A stretch of 64,000 nt of DNA, taken from the NCBI RefSeq assembly GCF_041296385.1, contig NC_091014.1, positions 19,629,578 to 19,693,577 of the forward strand. The letters run 5' to 3'. Positions 36,359-49,350 of this stretch are shown here, piece by piece (the first letter of the stretch is position 1; every line of letters begins with the position of its first letter). Origin of the DNA: Aphelocoma coerulescens. Lineage: Eukaryota > Chordata > Aves > Passeriformes > Corvidae. A program made the translations under genes and the position numbers. Below the pieces are notes generated by a model. The model searched no databases. It was not told the DNA's origin and saw only the letters and a program-made list of their open reading frames with translations.

Positions 36359-38949
36359 CTGTGGTCTGCAAGGCCAGTTGATGCTCATCCATCAAGTGGC
36401 AAAACCACAGTACCTCCAACTATCTGAGGAAACACAACTTCTCCAGGATGTTTTAGAATGGATGTGTTACAGGCATTTTCATACTACAGAGCTTCAGGAA
36501 TGACGAGAACCTGAAAGGCAGTGCAGGTTTTGCTTTCTCCCAAAAAAGATGGACTCACAGTTTCCCATAATTAGATATTTCCAAGAAAAATTGTCATGAC
36601 CATGCTGCATAAATGTTTTAATTCACAGTCTTTAAGGATTTTCTGAAGAAACCAAATGAAATCCATAAAAATATTTAAAGTGACCACTTCAAGACGTTGA
36701 GACCACCACTTCCCATCATGAACTGCTTACAGGTCAAATTCAGACACATTTTGCTTGTTTGTGACTTTTTAGGCATATGATTGAGATTATTCTTTCACAG
36801 TGATTTTTGTCCCCAGTTATATATTACCCTTTCAAATATTATGTCTTCTAGGTAGGGCAGAAAAGGCAATTGATCTATTTATACCACTGGTAAAAGAGCG
36901 CAGGACTACAAAATAATATCTGGAGGATTTTGCTAGAAAAAGTCCTATTCATCAATGACTTCACACTGACTGTGTTCTAAGATTTCTCAGTTAACCAGTG
37001 TTTTTAGCCTCTCAAACACACAGCTTGCCAGTGCCATGTACAGCTACTGTTTTTTTAAGTCAAATGTCCAGGTAATAAGTCAATTAACTCAGAAGAATCC
37101 AGGATTACAATAAGGACTCAGTTATATTTTCTAGCTAAATTTAAAATGCTTCCAGAAAATATAACAATAATTTTGTGTCAGGAAGACACAGAAATAAATA
37201 TACTAACTGTTCTTGCTTGTATTTATAACCTTAAATTCTTTGCTGAATCTCCAATTAACCACTAAGCAATTCCACATAGAAATCCACAGCCAATAAATAC
37301 CCCTTATTCTTTTCAAATATTGGAAGAACATTATTGATTTCTGGCTCTTGAAATTTGTCTGAATTTGTTTAAACCAGTTTGTAGTGCTTCTCAGACACTT
37401 TGCTAAATATTTGGTGGAAGTACAAACACAATGTTCCAAACCTCCTTAAGTGTTTGTTCTCATCCTATTATTTTTCAAAGACAAACTTACTATTCCGCTG
37501 AGATGGTGCTTTTATTATCTATTCTATTCAGAAGTAGTAGAGATTTTTTTTTTCCATTGGCAGTGTGAAGTTTGAAGTATCCATGACATTATGGCTATTC
37601 ATAACAGCTTCCTCTTTTCCTACGTGTTGTGGGTAAGTATTTGTTGAAACATTCATATCACTGTTTCCTGAGATTTAAGCAATCTTTCTGACAACACAGT
37701 GTATTATTGATCTGTTATCCCATAGGAGCTGACACGTGAAGCTTCAGTCTGGGGTTCTCGGGTTGTCTTTCCACTTCTGCAACACTTTCCTCATAAGGTG
37801 TGCCACTTTCAAGGAGGAATTTAGAGCAGATCCAGTGTGGCAGATATTGGCTTAAAGGAAATTTGGACCATAGCGAACAACATGTACAAATAACCAAGAA
37901 AGAATTTGCATGGCAATTAAGAATGGAGATCACATCATGTGGCTTCAGCTTTTTTTATTGACCCTAGGACTCTCTTTCTTCTACATTATTTGGAGAAGAA
38001 GGAAGAAGAGAATGAAAAAAGATTTGTTGGACAATAAAGAGAAATTCTTTCTGATCTCTTTCATAACAGAGTATTATCATGCAATATCCACACACATACC
38101 TCATGATCTATACCAAAATTTGAGATTTTTCATCATTTATGCAGTATATGAAGAAAATTCATAAATCTATAACCCTAAAATTGAAAGTCATGTGAAGTTT
38201 TAGACAAGTAGAAACTGTTTACAGAATGCACTTCTAACTTTGAATTAATTTATTCTTTTTTTTTGCTTGAATAATACTTGGCACTTCCAATTTTGAGGAT
38301 TACTGGCAGCAATGCCCTCAGAATGACATGAAAAAGATACCTCTGTTCTTGCAGATTTCAGTATCACATACCCACCCACATGCACAATTGTCATGGTCAT
38401 TTTAATCTGATACTTCTGAGTGGTTGATTAAGAAACTGTGTTTAACCCATCAACTTTAAAGGACATATCTAACAGGAAAAACTGCTTACGTATCAAACAG
38501 TGACAGAAAAAAAAGTAGTTTTCTTAGTAGGGAAAAACTCTCTTTTATATTATTTTCTCTGTTTTCCAAAATCAGCACTCATCACCTACCATCTGTTCTT
38601 GCGTTCTGCGTGGATCTTCTTGATTTGATTGACGTTCTTCCCAATGGCAGAACTTTCAGTGCATGTTAAGTTACACAAGAGAACCAATTTAAGCATCTCT
38701 TGTGTATAAATTAGCTAGAGAGTCTTAGAGATATACTGCTTATCTGATGGCATAATTGAGCCCAAAGCTCTATCATTGATCTTTCACAACTTGGCTGTCA
38801 AACATAAAAAAGTTAAAAGAAAGGTAAGGGAGGGTATCTTTTCATCAGAATTATAACTTTCTCAGCTTCTCATAGAATTTCATTTCTTTTGCAGAGAAAT
38901 TGAGAGAAATTTAAATGTAACAGTAAAGCTCATGGTATATTTCTGACAG

Positions 38950-38992
38950 AAAAAATGGGCCATTGAAGTAAATGACAGGAAACTCTGTATGT
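38950..38992. repeat. Ancient amniote interspersed repeat, fragment
   Basis: GGGCCATTGAAGTAAATGAC followed by AGGAAACTCTG resembles the reptile/bird repeat pattern CCCATTGAAGTCAATGGCA AAACTCC. It is short and diverged, and of the same old type as 9455-9530 and 11325-11425. Confidence 0.35.
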
Positions 38993-39512
38993 GGGAAGGT
39001 TGGTGCATTATCCATAGTCATCAAATGTCATTACTATTTTTTTTTCAATGTGTTGGTATTGCAAACATACATTTGTGACAAAACTGACTTACTCCAAGCT
39101 GCTAGCTAAGCAGTTATCAGGACTTAGGCAAAACCCCATGAAATTTCCCAATTTTGAAACAAGATTTGAGATAAAGCCATATTAACCCTTGACTGCATTG
39201 CAAGAAGATCACTCTGGCAAAATACCTGGAAAAAAAATTGGTGGTCATACTCCTTTCCCCACATCCTGTCACATAATTCAATATTTTTGAATGCTTCACT
39301 GTGTCCATTGTAAATGGTTTGCCCTCCAAATGTTTCCATAACTTAAAATTGATGCTCTTGTCAGGAGTTCTTACTATATATTTACTATATATGTTGTTTA
39401 TATTATTTCAAATGCACTGAATCAGGGGATAATCCAGTAACAGATCTTCTATAAAACCACTATGGCCTAAGTTTCTCGTGAATGTGTAGTGCATATGGAA
39501 ATAACAATTAAA

Positions 39513-39566
39513 ATGTATATATGCATACACATACACACAGGTATATATATATGTATGTCTATATAA
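39513..39566. repeat. TA/CA-rich microsatellite region
   Basis: Mixed TATATA, CATACACATACACACA and GTATATATATATG units over about 54 bp. It is a low-complexity tract. Confidence 0.75.
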
Positions 39567-40824
39567 CTTTTGTTGACCACAGTGGAGTCTTTACCCAAAG
39601 GATGGATTAGATAGCAAGCATGTGACCCTTTTTTAGTAAGTTAAAATAATGAGTGACGAGACAACGGTGCTGCTGTTGTGTAAATGTGCCTCATCTTGCA
39701 AGGCAGTAATTTTCTGTGGGGTTTGAACTCATCATGGGGCTCAGAGCTGTGTGACCACTCCTGTTTTCCTGCAAACTGATCTCACATCAACAATAAAATG
39801 TACACACAGACACACAGAAAACATGCACGTGTGAAGGCATTGAAACCTTACAAATAAGAGAAGTTTGTCACTACAAAATACAACAGAAAATGAGATTATA
39901 GAAAAATTCAGGCAAAGGTATAAGATATATTAGTACTATACTGCTAACACTAATGACACTTACCAGCAAACTTCCAGCATTTAATTCTTCTTTCCCTACA
40001 CACCTATTCTCCAGGTATGAATTTTCCCAGCTCTCTCTGAGTGAATGGTTGGATTCCAGATGTGGGTGACTCAGGAGTTACACGTGACATATAGGGAATA
40101 TCTTGAGGTAATAACCTTTACAGATCACTGCAGAATTTACATTTAATGAATTATGGTGTCATTAACCTTATGAATGTCCTATTTAAAGTAATCTAACATA
40201 CAGTTTTATCTTCTTTCATTCCATCAGAAAAAAAAATCTAAGAGCTATATATTCTAGCTTTGGCTGGGACAGGTGGACAAAGCCACCCCTAACTCTTCTG
40301 GCTGGGTGCATTACTGTCTTTGGCCACTGGAATAGGGGAGTCTATGCAGGACATGTCATCTGTGTAGCAGATGAACTCTGCTGCATGGGGTAGTGTGCAG
40401 CAGGATAAAACAGAAGGGAACTCCTGCTCTCAGCAGCTTTGGGCATGTAGACCCCTCTCTCCTCATTCCTCCTCAATAATTCTGCCCAAATTGCCTTTTA
40501 TTGGTGAATTTATGATTTAATGATGTTGAGCTTAGTTCCCCATATAAAAGGAATGATCCTTTTCAGTTTTTCTGCAGGACAGATCCTCATTTTGCAAGTA
40601 TTATTAATTGATGTTTGTTTTTTATTGTGGTGACTCTAAAGCCTCTGCACTGTTTATTCTGAACTAAATTAATTTTACGTAGTAGCAAATTTTTCCAGCC
40701 AGTGTTTGAATAATCCTGACACCAGAGAATGAATATTTTTTATGTTCAAATTGATCATTTTGACAGCCAATGACTTCAAAGTGTTCTTCAAAATATATAA
40801 CAGTATAATTTTTTGATATTTTTA

Positions 40825-40914
40825 CCTGGTCTAGTGTAAGACACCCCTGTCCATGGCAAGAGGATTAGAACTCAATGATCTATAAGGTCCCTTCCAACCC
40901 AAACCTTTCTAAGA
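40825..40914 (+). mobile_element. CR1 LINE 3'-end fragment
   Basis: CCTGGTCTAGTGTAAGACAC, CCCTGTCCATGGCAAGAGGA, ATCTATAAGGTCCCTTCCAA and CCCAAACCTTTCTAAGAT follow the CR1 terminus in order (CATGGCAGGGGGTTGGAACTAGATGATC, AAGGTCCCTTCCAACCCAAACCATTCTATGAT). About 90 bp remain, without coding sequence. Confidence 0.92.
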
Positions 40915-43094
40915 TGACTTTATTTTTTGCATGCCTTGTGTTCACCATATACCATGTATACAGTGCAGAATAATCTTTCTGCAGATCTAGACTGGGTTTT
41001 CATCTAGCTCCCTTCTCACTTCTATGGTCTATAACAAGACAGGTCTGAATTCACATTAACAAATCAAACAGCTTAATTTAAATGTTACTAAAATAAGATA
41101 TGTATGGAGACAGAGTACACAGCATGAAGGCTGAGACTAGGCTTGGTCAGAGGATGGAATTTCAGAAAGTAATGCATTTCCAGAGGACAGCAAAACAATC
41201 TGAGTGCTGGCTACATGCTGTGCTGGCAGCCAAACCTCAAAATCCCCATTGACTCACACTGGTCTTAGAAGGTGCAGGTTTTTGGTAGCTATGGGCTGGT
41301 GATGGGAAATAAGGGTGTCTGTCCTCTTCGGAGGCAGTAAGCCCTACATTTGATGAGGTTCTGACATCTCTCTGTCTGTTCTGCCTTGTCTTTTCATCCC
41401 CCAGACAGAGCTCATAGCTGTCAAAGTGGCAGCATACTAATTTCTCAAGATACAAAGCCTGGAACTGGCACTGCACCTATCCTGAAGAGAATTTATATAT
41501 GATCTGTAAATCTGTTGGCATTAATAGTTACAAGCAGGTAAGGTCCTATTTCACAGAAGAGCCTTTTGACAGAAGTTCCCAGCTTCCCTTCAATCTCCTT
41601 GCCAGGCATTCCTTAAACAAGGTCTTGTCTCTGCATCTCTCTGGCTTTGCCTTCCTCTCTCAATCTGAATTCAACAGTTACTCCCCTTGAAGGCAGCAGA
41701 AAAATCTGTAAGCTCCACTGGCATTCATAATATTAAGCACAGCCAGCTTTATAGTGTGCCCTTGTACAATTCTGGAAGAAACAGGATTGTTCAGAATCCT
41801 TTGTTTTCCATCATTCTTCAAAGAGAGCTGATAGCTGCATCCACTCTGAGGCCACTCTTGGACATATTTGGATGTGAGGAAAAATGAAGACAGTCTGTAG
41901 CAGATCCAGCCAAATATGGAATGGGATAGGAGAGTGTTCTGCACACGTTTGAAGTATGTTATATGAGTTTCCAAGAGGCCTGGGCAGAGTTCATCACTGT
42001 CCCTCCAGGAAAAACTAGCTTTTGTACAGTCCTTTGCACCAGAAAGTCTGGACAGACACACAAACAAGCAATCCCAGCTTAGACCCTTTGATATGCATGA
42101 TGCTACCAGCCAATACATCTTTTTATCATAGCTGAGTCTCCAGGTAAATTGTGAGAAAGAAATTGAGTATCTGGAAGGATCTTGTTTATGGGAAAACTCA
42201 GCTAAAGCTCCTCTCCTCAGTGAATCTAAATATATTTTACACCCTTCCTTAGAATCTTGATGTAACCTTGCTTCTGCTGAAGTTTCCTGTCTGACAATCA
42301 GCTGGAGTCAGAATCAAATCCATGTAATTTGGACATTTGGGCACAGTTATATCTCACGTACATCTGGGTACAGTACAGGACATAAAATTAGAAGCAAAAT
42401 CACTGCAGCTTCCTCAACAGCAGGTGGGGAGAGAGGCACACAATGAAAATATTTGCTTCCTTATATCACCTGGCTTTCATTGACTCATCCATTAAATCAG
42501 GAAAGGTGAATCCAGGAAAAACTGGGCTAATTTTCAAAGCAGGTAGCTACCAACAGATAGATATAACATAAAGTATCTGTCTAGGTAACTGTTCCTAAAT
42601 GATACAGGTCTGAGCGCAGAATCATGATCGACCTTATGTTCTTGGGATAGGGACTTTTTTTTTTACTCCATATTCATATGGGACATTTTTATCAAAGACA
42701 CAAAGTTCTTTTGGTTTCAGCTTAACCCTGTTTGAAAAAAAAAAATCTTTTTATTATGAAATATATTTAAGCAATAAGGAAAACCCGGTAAAGTGAACTG
42801 GATAGAGAGGTAAATCTGAAACTTGTATGCTCACCTGGGCTCACAGAACATGAATCTTCTTGAGCTGGTTGCAAACCTAGTTATGGTCTTTTCTACAGGA
42901 TGTTTTTCTACTTTCATATTTATCTTGAAAAAATGAAAATTTTTTGTTGTACACCATTAGCTAATAAAAAAAACCTGTGGGCATGTGTATTCTTGCTTCT
43001 TCCTACAGTCTTTTAACTGTAAGTTGCCGAAGAATTTCCACACTGTGATGTGATAAATAGAGGCAGTGTGCCTCAGAACTCCGGACATGTGGGC

Positions 43095-43225
43095 ATCTGC
43101 TTTTGCCACTGATCCTCAAAGATGTGTTTCCTTAGGAGGTCACTTCACCTTGCTGTGCTCCATTGCTTCCAGGTGTAACAAGGCTCAATTTTGTGAGAAG
43201 GTTGTAATGAGGTGAATGGAAGTAG
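43095..43225 (+). mobile_element. MIR/L2-type SINE relic
   Basis: TTGCCACTGATCC, TTAGGAGGTCACTTCACCTT, GCTGTGCTCCATTGCTTCCA and AGGTTGTAATGAGGTGAATG follow the MIR order TGCCACTTACTAGC, GGGCAAGTCACTTAACCTCT, CTGTGCCTCAGTTTCCTCA, GGGTTGTTGTGAGGATTAAATG. The spacing between blocks agrees, with small indels. Some of these blocks are shared with the L2 3' end, so L2 cannot be excluded. Confidence 0.65.
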
Positions 43226-43850
43226 AGGTCCTGTGTCACAGCAGATTTGTATTTATGACTCTTGGGCAAAAGAATTTTGCTTATTATGTAAATTCATTCT
43301 AAAAGGAGAGACATTTCCCTTACAGGTTTGAAAAATAATCTGCATAACTCTTTCACTAAAGGCTGTGTGTCCTCTCTTCTTGAAACAGAGAAAGACTAAC
43401 ATTATGTGTTTTTCTGATAAAAAACAACATGCTGTTCCCAGCAACTATCAAGGACCTGCTCCTACAACAGCAGTATTATTGGGAATGACCTCACTCATTT
43501 ACAGTCCTGATCCTATTCTGACAACAAATCCCATCTGCATGTGTTTGTTTTCTAAAGAATGGTATTAGGCCAGAGTGAGGTGTTTGGATTGAAGCAGCTC
43601 ACCGATATTCACTGGTGGTGTATTTACAGGACTGAAATTGTAGTACTTGATGACTCTATTGTTTGTTAGTTGGAGAGTGAGTTCATTACTGTCAGGTTCT
43701 CAAATGTTTACAAACTAGTTGCTACTAGAAACTATTTTGATTCTGTATTGGAAACCACAATCACATAGACAAGTGTTAAGTCAGTGGCCCAGGGAGACCT
43801 GGACTTTCCGTTTCTCCCTTGTAATCCCTCTGTTCACTCTGCTGCAGGCT

Positions 43851-43876
43851 GGGGGCGGGGGGAGGGGGAGGGCGGG
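43851..43876 (+). other. G-quadruplex-forming motif
   Basis: Runs of G5, G6, G5, G3 and G3 separated by single bases (C, A, A, C) over 26 bp. This meets the usual four-tract rule for an intramolecular G-quadruplex with one-base loops, a very stable type. It stands alone in AT-rich DNA and is not part of a recognised repeat. Confidence 0.85.
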
Positions 43877-45111
43877 ACTGTTTACTACTTTAGTCCTTAT
43901 TTTTGGCCCTCACCAAAGGAGGTTGAGAAGTACTAATTGTTTCTGGAACGGTTGGATTTTTTCTCATGTTAGCAGCTGCTTTACAGGTGACAAAGTCTGG
44001 TTTGCTCCTGTGTGGGAGCAGGACTGTCATCCATGTACTTTTTCTGCCTCTGGACAGCCTTCATGAACCCCTGTCACTTACAGAGCTCATAGGTATGCAT
44101 GGAATCACTTGTTTATGTTACTACCTATAATTTATCTTGGAGGCACTAAACCTGCCATAAATTGCTGTAAACCCGGTGGTCTGGAGCCATGAAAGAGGAT
44201 GAGCTTACTCTTAATACCCAACATTGAAGTAGGAGAAAAGCAGCCCAGAATGCCTGGAGAGGTACAGAGGCTCCTGCCAAGTTGGTGAATGCTCTGCCTG
44301 CATCTGCTTTTGAAAAAAAGAGAATTACTGGATGGGCCAGGCCTCTGTTGCATGTCAGTTATGTAACAGTTTATAAATTTTCTGTTTAAAAATAAGCTAT
44401 GAAATGTTACTGTTGAAGTGAATATAATGTTGGCATTCATGTTTAAAAGTGTACAGGCAAACATGCCCAGGGTAGGGGAGGCCCTGGTGCTGTAGATGGC
44501 TTATGAGGAACAAAATGACATTTGCCTAGGAAAGTGTTTCTCTTGTAGGCAGAGGGCTTACTCACGACCTTTAATTCTATTCTGAAAAACATCTGAAACC
44601 TTGGAGGGTGTGTGGGACATGTGTCCGGCAGTTCAGGGTCTGAACAAGAACACCAGCAGGCCAGAGCAGAGCAGCTGTGATGCAGCCACTGTGCCAGGGG
44701 TATCACTGAATTTGAAATCACCCATGGAACCCCATAAAATCATTCACAGGGAATCCTGTTAACCTGGACACTGGATGAGGAAGAGATAGCAGTTAGCTAC
44801 TTTGGCTGTGGGGAGAGGACTGGGAGACTGGGATAGAAAATGGTAATCCTGCATGCTGTCATCTAGTTCTTCTTTCCTAGTGCCACTGTGTTGTCATGTT
44901 TTCCTTTTGTCCCCAATAAACTGTGTCAGTTTAAATCATGATTAAACACAGGGAAATGTCAATTGCTAAATTATGGATATAAAACAGTTATTCAAGTTCA
45001 CAAATGTTCACAAGAGCACTGTTTGCTTGTAGAAGCTCTTAAAAATTGAACACACCACCATGGCACAAACTTTCCACCATTTTTTCCATTGAGAATGACT
45101 CAATCCCTTTC

Positions 45112-45246
45112 TTTTTTTTTTTTTTTTTTAATTTAGGAGAATTTGGCACTGCAGACATGAACCTGTCTCATGTTAAATGGTGTTTTTCTCCCTGACTTTC
45201 CAGACAAGTTTCTGGATGACAAAAAATATTAAAAAAAAAAAAAAAA
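45112..45246. repeat. Poly-T and poly-A tracts in opposite orientation
   Basis: T18 at 45112-45129 and A16 at 45231-45246 enclose 101 bp. The A tract runs on into a purine-rich AAAGAAG/AAAAGTGAAAAG stretch to about 45279. The two tracts could pair as a hairpin stem. The enclosed 101 bp are not recognised. Confidence 0.75.
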
Positions 45247-46987
45247 GAAGAAAGAAAAAAGTGAAAAGAAAAAGGAAGTTACCTAGAAGGTAGAAATAGC
45301 ATAAGCTGTTAGCCATGTTTTGAGTCGAAAACTGCTTTGCCAATTAAAAGTTCCTTTTGATGTATCTATGTAACATCATCACCCCAATAACCTAAGGAAT
45401 TGCTATACAACCCACTTTAGGGACTGTGCAAGCACCCTGTGCACCCTCCCCTTGCTCATGCCAGTAAAGTCTGCTGTGTTGGCTCTGATGTCTCATCTGA
45501 ACAGCAGTGGAACTTGTTCTGCAAAATAAGTATTCTACTACCTTTTAGGGGAGGCCTGGCTGGCAGCTGCTTCTTCCATTAACTTTTCTACTTCCCCCAT
45601 ACTGGGAGAGGTACAATATACTTCCCATCACTAATAAAGATTGCATTAAGGACTATCTGGATATAGCCAAAAATAGAAGTTGGTTTTCAGACAATGTTTT
45701 GGAAAAAACACAAACTCTTTTCTTGAACTTTTGCAACATAAACCAACTAGTAGGAAATTTATTATTATCTTTGCTTGCAATTTTTGTATTGCAGGTAATT
45801 CTAACATGAATGGATGCACATTCATAGCTCTGCATCCATACTGTGACAAGTATCAGTCATTTAATTTCCAGACTGAACTGTGTGTAGTATTTGAGCTTGC
45901 CATCGTTCCAGCTGGTGTTGAAACACAAGTCTTTAAGCTAGAGGTTTCCAAGGATAAAAATGCCCATTTGGGGCCCAAAACAGATGTTAAATATAGGTCA
46001 CACAAATCCCTTTATGAAACTTGAACAGGTCAGAGAAATTACAGTTTGATATTGTAAGTGAAATAAATATATTTTCTCTCACATTCTGTCTTTGATCCTC
46101 AAAATATGTGTATCAATAGGAACAACCTGATGGGTATACTGTTCAAAAATGTGGAGCCGGTTTACTCTCTCTCATGAAAAAGTATGCTAGAGGAAAGAGA
46201 TCTGTGCATCCAGATAGATGCCTGATATTTTCACACAGAGTGGAATTGCCATATTTTCATGGGAAATGCGTTTGCACACTTCTCACCCTTGCACAAACCT
46301 TGTGATCCAACCATCTGGAGTGAGCTGAGACCTGACACTCCTCACTGGGTTTCTCAAAACATTGCCTTAGCTGTAATCTGATTAATAAGGACACCAGAAT
46401 TAGAGAAAAATAGTGGGAGATGAACTCAGTCTGCCTGTGTGAGTGTTTTTTTTTTTCTTGTTTCTGGTTTTTGACTACCTATTTGGTATTTTTGATGCTG
46501 ATAATTGCTGGTCTTCTGTTTCTGTCTGACAGTTTGTTGCTTTGTCCTATTTGCTAGGATTTGACATATTTTTCCTATTCCTTTTTCAACTTTTATCTGC
46601 CTAATCTCCCTAAAGTCTCAGCTCAGTCCTCCTGTCCCATTAAGACACAGTATAAGCAAAGCATCTTGAACTTTAAAAGGCTCCATTGCCTAAATATTTG
46701 TTTACTTCTGAATCCTCCCTCTCTTTCCATGTATGCCATTGGTTAACTCTGAGGATTGCTCATGCCAATGCCACACTGAGTCATTCCAGAAGAGAACACA
46801 AGAAGTGAAGGTCTGCTCAGGTTACATAAGGTCAGTGATGCCATTCCTGCTCCTGAAGTCCACTGCCTATGTTGCTGCACATTCCCAGTCAGATGTACCA
46901 TTCAAAACTTGCCCCAGACTGGACATGGGCTCAGTTGAGATGATGTACAGCAATTGGTAATGATGAGAAAAACCAGAGATAGCCCAT

Positions 46988-47855
46988 GGAATCACAGAAT
47001 CACACAGAATCACACAGAATCATCTAGGTTGGAAAAGATCTCCAGGATCATCGAGTCCAAACTTTGACCGATCACCGCCCAGTCAACTAGACCAGAGCAC
47101 TAAATGCTGCATCCAGTTGTTTCTTGAACACACCCAGGGACGGTGACTCCACCACCTCCCAGGGCAGCCTGTTCCAATGCTTGTCAACACTTTCAGTGAA
47201 GAATTTCTTCCTCATGTCCAACATGAACCTCCCCTGATGCAACTTGAGGCCATTTGCCCTCATCCTATCACTTGTTTCTTGGGAGAAGAGACTAACTGCC
47301 ACCTAGCTGTAACCTCCTTTTAGGTACTTGTAGAGAGTGATAAGGTTTCCCTGAGCCCCCTTTTCTCCAGACTAATCAACCCCAGCTCCCTCAGCTGCTC
47401 CTCATCAGACTTGTACTCCAGACCCTTCACCAGCTTTGTTGCTCTTTGGGCTTTCTCCAGCACTTCAATTTCCTTCCTGAATTGAGGAGCCTGGAACTGA
47501 ACACAGCACTTGAAACTGGGCCTCAGTGGTGCTGAGGAAAGCCACGTTGCCACTGGTCTTCTTGGCCACCTGGGCACACACAGTGGCTCATGTTCAGCTA
47601 CTGTCAACCAGCACCTCCAGGTCCTTTTCCTCTGGGCTACTTTCCAGCCACTCTTCCTGCAGGTTGTAGCTCTGTACAGGATTGTTGTGACTGAAGTGCA
47701 GAACCCAGCACTTGGTCTTGTTGAACCTCATACCATTGGCCTCGGCTCATCAATCCACCCTGTCCAAATCCCTCTGCAGAGCCTTTAACCCTCTAGCAGA
47801 TCAATACCCAATTTAGTGTCATCTGTAAACTTACCAAAAGTGCACTCAGTGGATG
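46988..47855 (-). mobile_element. CR1 LINE copy, 3' part
   Basis: On the plus strand the CR1 terminal microsatellite is expanded (CACAGAATCACACAGAATCA and on, with 10-bp units at 46990-47020). GGTTGGAAAAGATCTCCAGG, ACGGTGACTCCACCACCTCC, GATGCAACTTGAGGCCATTT and TTCTCCAGACTAATCAACCC follow, all reverse complements of CR1. The minus frame 47320-47607 keeps a piece of the C-terminus ([20 protein letters not shown]). A deletion at about 47530 removes part of the coding region. The 5' end fades out near 47855. Confidence 0.94.
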
Positions 47856-49350
47856 AAGATCAGCACATCTGTACCTACAGGACACATCCACATGTCACAG
47901 CTGGAGGCTGTGAACCCCTTCCACTCATTAGAGAGTAAAGTTGCATGTGCTTTCCTAAGGTGATATACAACACAGAAATGAAGTATATGTCTGTCCTTCC
48001 AGCTTTTTAAACTTCCTGTTTCAGTTAAGCCCTTTGAGGGAAATTATTTTGCTCTTGTCATTCTTGTATGGTAGCTCTTGTAGAGCAAGACCTTCTTCTT
48101 GTGCTTTTGTAGGGCATAACGTGGTGGGATCATCTAGCCCTGGCTAGACTACTTGCTATAGATTCTATAACAGTGCTCCTCCTCCTAATATCATCAAAAG
48201 ATTGCCAGTTTTGGGGGTATGTTGGAAGCTGTTGAAACTGGTGCTTCAAGGCATCTGGGAGACATTGATGTGGAGCAGAAGAATGTGTGCTGACTTGATA
48301 AGGTTTTCTAAGAAGGTTTCTTCTGCCTCTTGATTCAGTGGCTGGAAGAATGCCCACTCCGGAAAGTTAAGGATAAAACTGAAGCTTTTCCAAATGTTTT
48401 TTTGGTAGCTGGCATACACGATAGAAAGAGTTTTTAATTTAATTAAATTAACCAGTTAACCCTCTTCCTTAATTATGTGCTTTGGAGAATTTAGAAGAAA
48501 AATTACCCAAAGCAGAATGTTAAAATGAACATCAGACAAATACCTCCCCAAACAGGAAACCATGTGAGCACCCTGGTGTACACCTACTCTCTCCCATTTC
48601 AGAACAACACAGAGACTCCGCACTGTCTGCTGTGAAAACACCGAGGACATTTTGTTCAGCTGCCTGGGATTTGAGCACAATGATACTTTCTAAAGCAGAA
48701 GTATTCATCTGGGACATCTTTGCACATAAGAGCAGGCATTCATTTAGGCCACTGTAGTTACAGTTGCAAAACAGTTTCCACTATTACCTTCTGCTTTCTC
48801 ATGCTCATAGCTTTCCAAAGCAAGAGACATTTGGACTGATTTTTGGTATGATGAATGCTTTCTGGACCAGAGCTTTCTTAGGAAAGACAACAAAATTAGA
48901 CAACTTAGTTTCACAAAGCAAAAAAAAAAAATTTATTCCATGATGGAACAAGGCAAATGTAGTTCTTGCTTCTCTAGTCAATATATTATTAAAACTATGC
49001 AGTAAAAATCATAGGATGTCAGAAAATAATAATTTCAATAATCACATTGGACATGCATCTTTTTCTTTTCTGGTTATGAGTAACATTTTGCTATTGATCT
49101 GGAAACTGTTTTCTTTCTTCTTCGTGTCTCCAGAATGCTGTATTTTATTATACCTAAATGATATATTATATGTATATGCTTAAATGATGTATTTATTATA
49201 TTTAATATACTTAGAAGTAATTCCTTTATTACTGAAGACTTATATCAGAAGAAATTATTTGAATGAATGTATCAGTAACTCCCTAGTCCTGATTAGATCA
49301 GTATTTTTCGTTGCTTACTATTCTTGTACAGCATTTCTGTCCTCTGTGGT
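47856..49350. other. No gene or repeat recognised
   Basis: AT-rich DNA with frames of up to 75 codons. AT-rich low-complexity sequence lies at 49150-49215. Confidence 0.45.

Larger units (their letters stand above)
34029..40824. other. About 6.8 kb with one candidate ORF only
   Basis: Apart from the separately listed 196-codon frame, the promoter-like cluster, the small repeats and the old repeat relic at 38950, I recognise nothing. The segment is AT-rich, with no CR1 or LTR piece. Confidence 0.45.
40915..46987. other. About 6.1 kb without a recognised gene
   Basis: Besides the listed SINE, G-rich motif and poly-T/poly-A pair, only chance-length frames occur: 146 codons minus (41678-42118), 115 plus (43719-44066, running through the G-rich motif), 114 plus (45680-46024) and 110 minus (44132-44464). 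None shows a domain I recognise. Confidence 0.45.

Noticed and set aside
41678..42118. 146-codon minus frame
   Set aside because: Near the chance limit. The composition is ordinary translated non-coding DNA and no motif is present.
45400..45520. LTR end suggested by AGTAAAGTCTGCTGTGTTGG
   Set aside because: Resembles a generic retroviral U5 start, but no U3, TATA box or border could be found.
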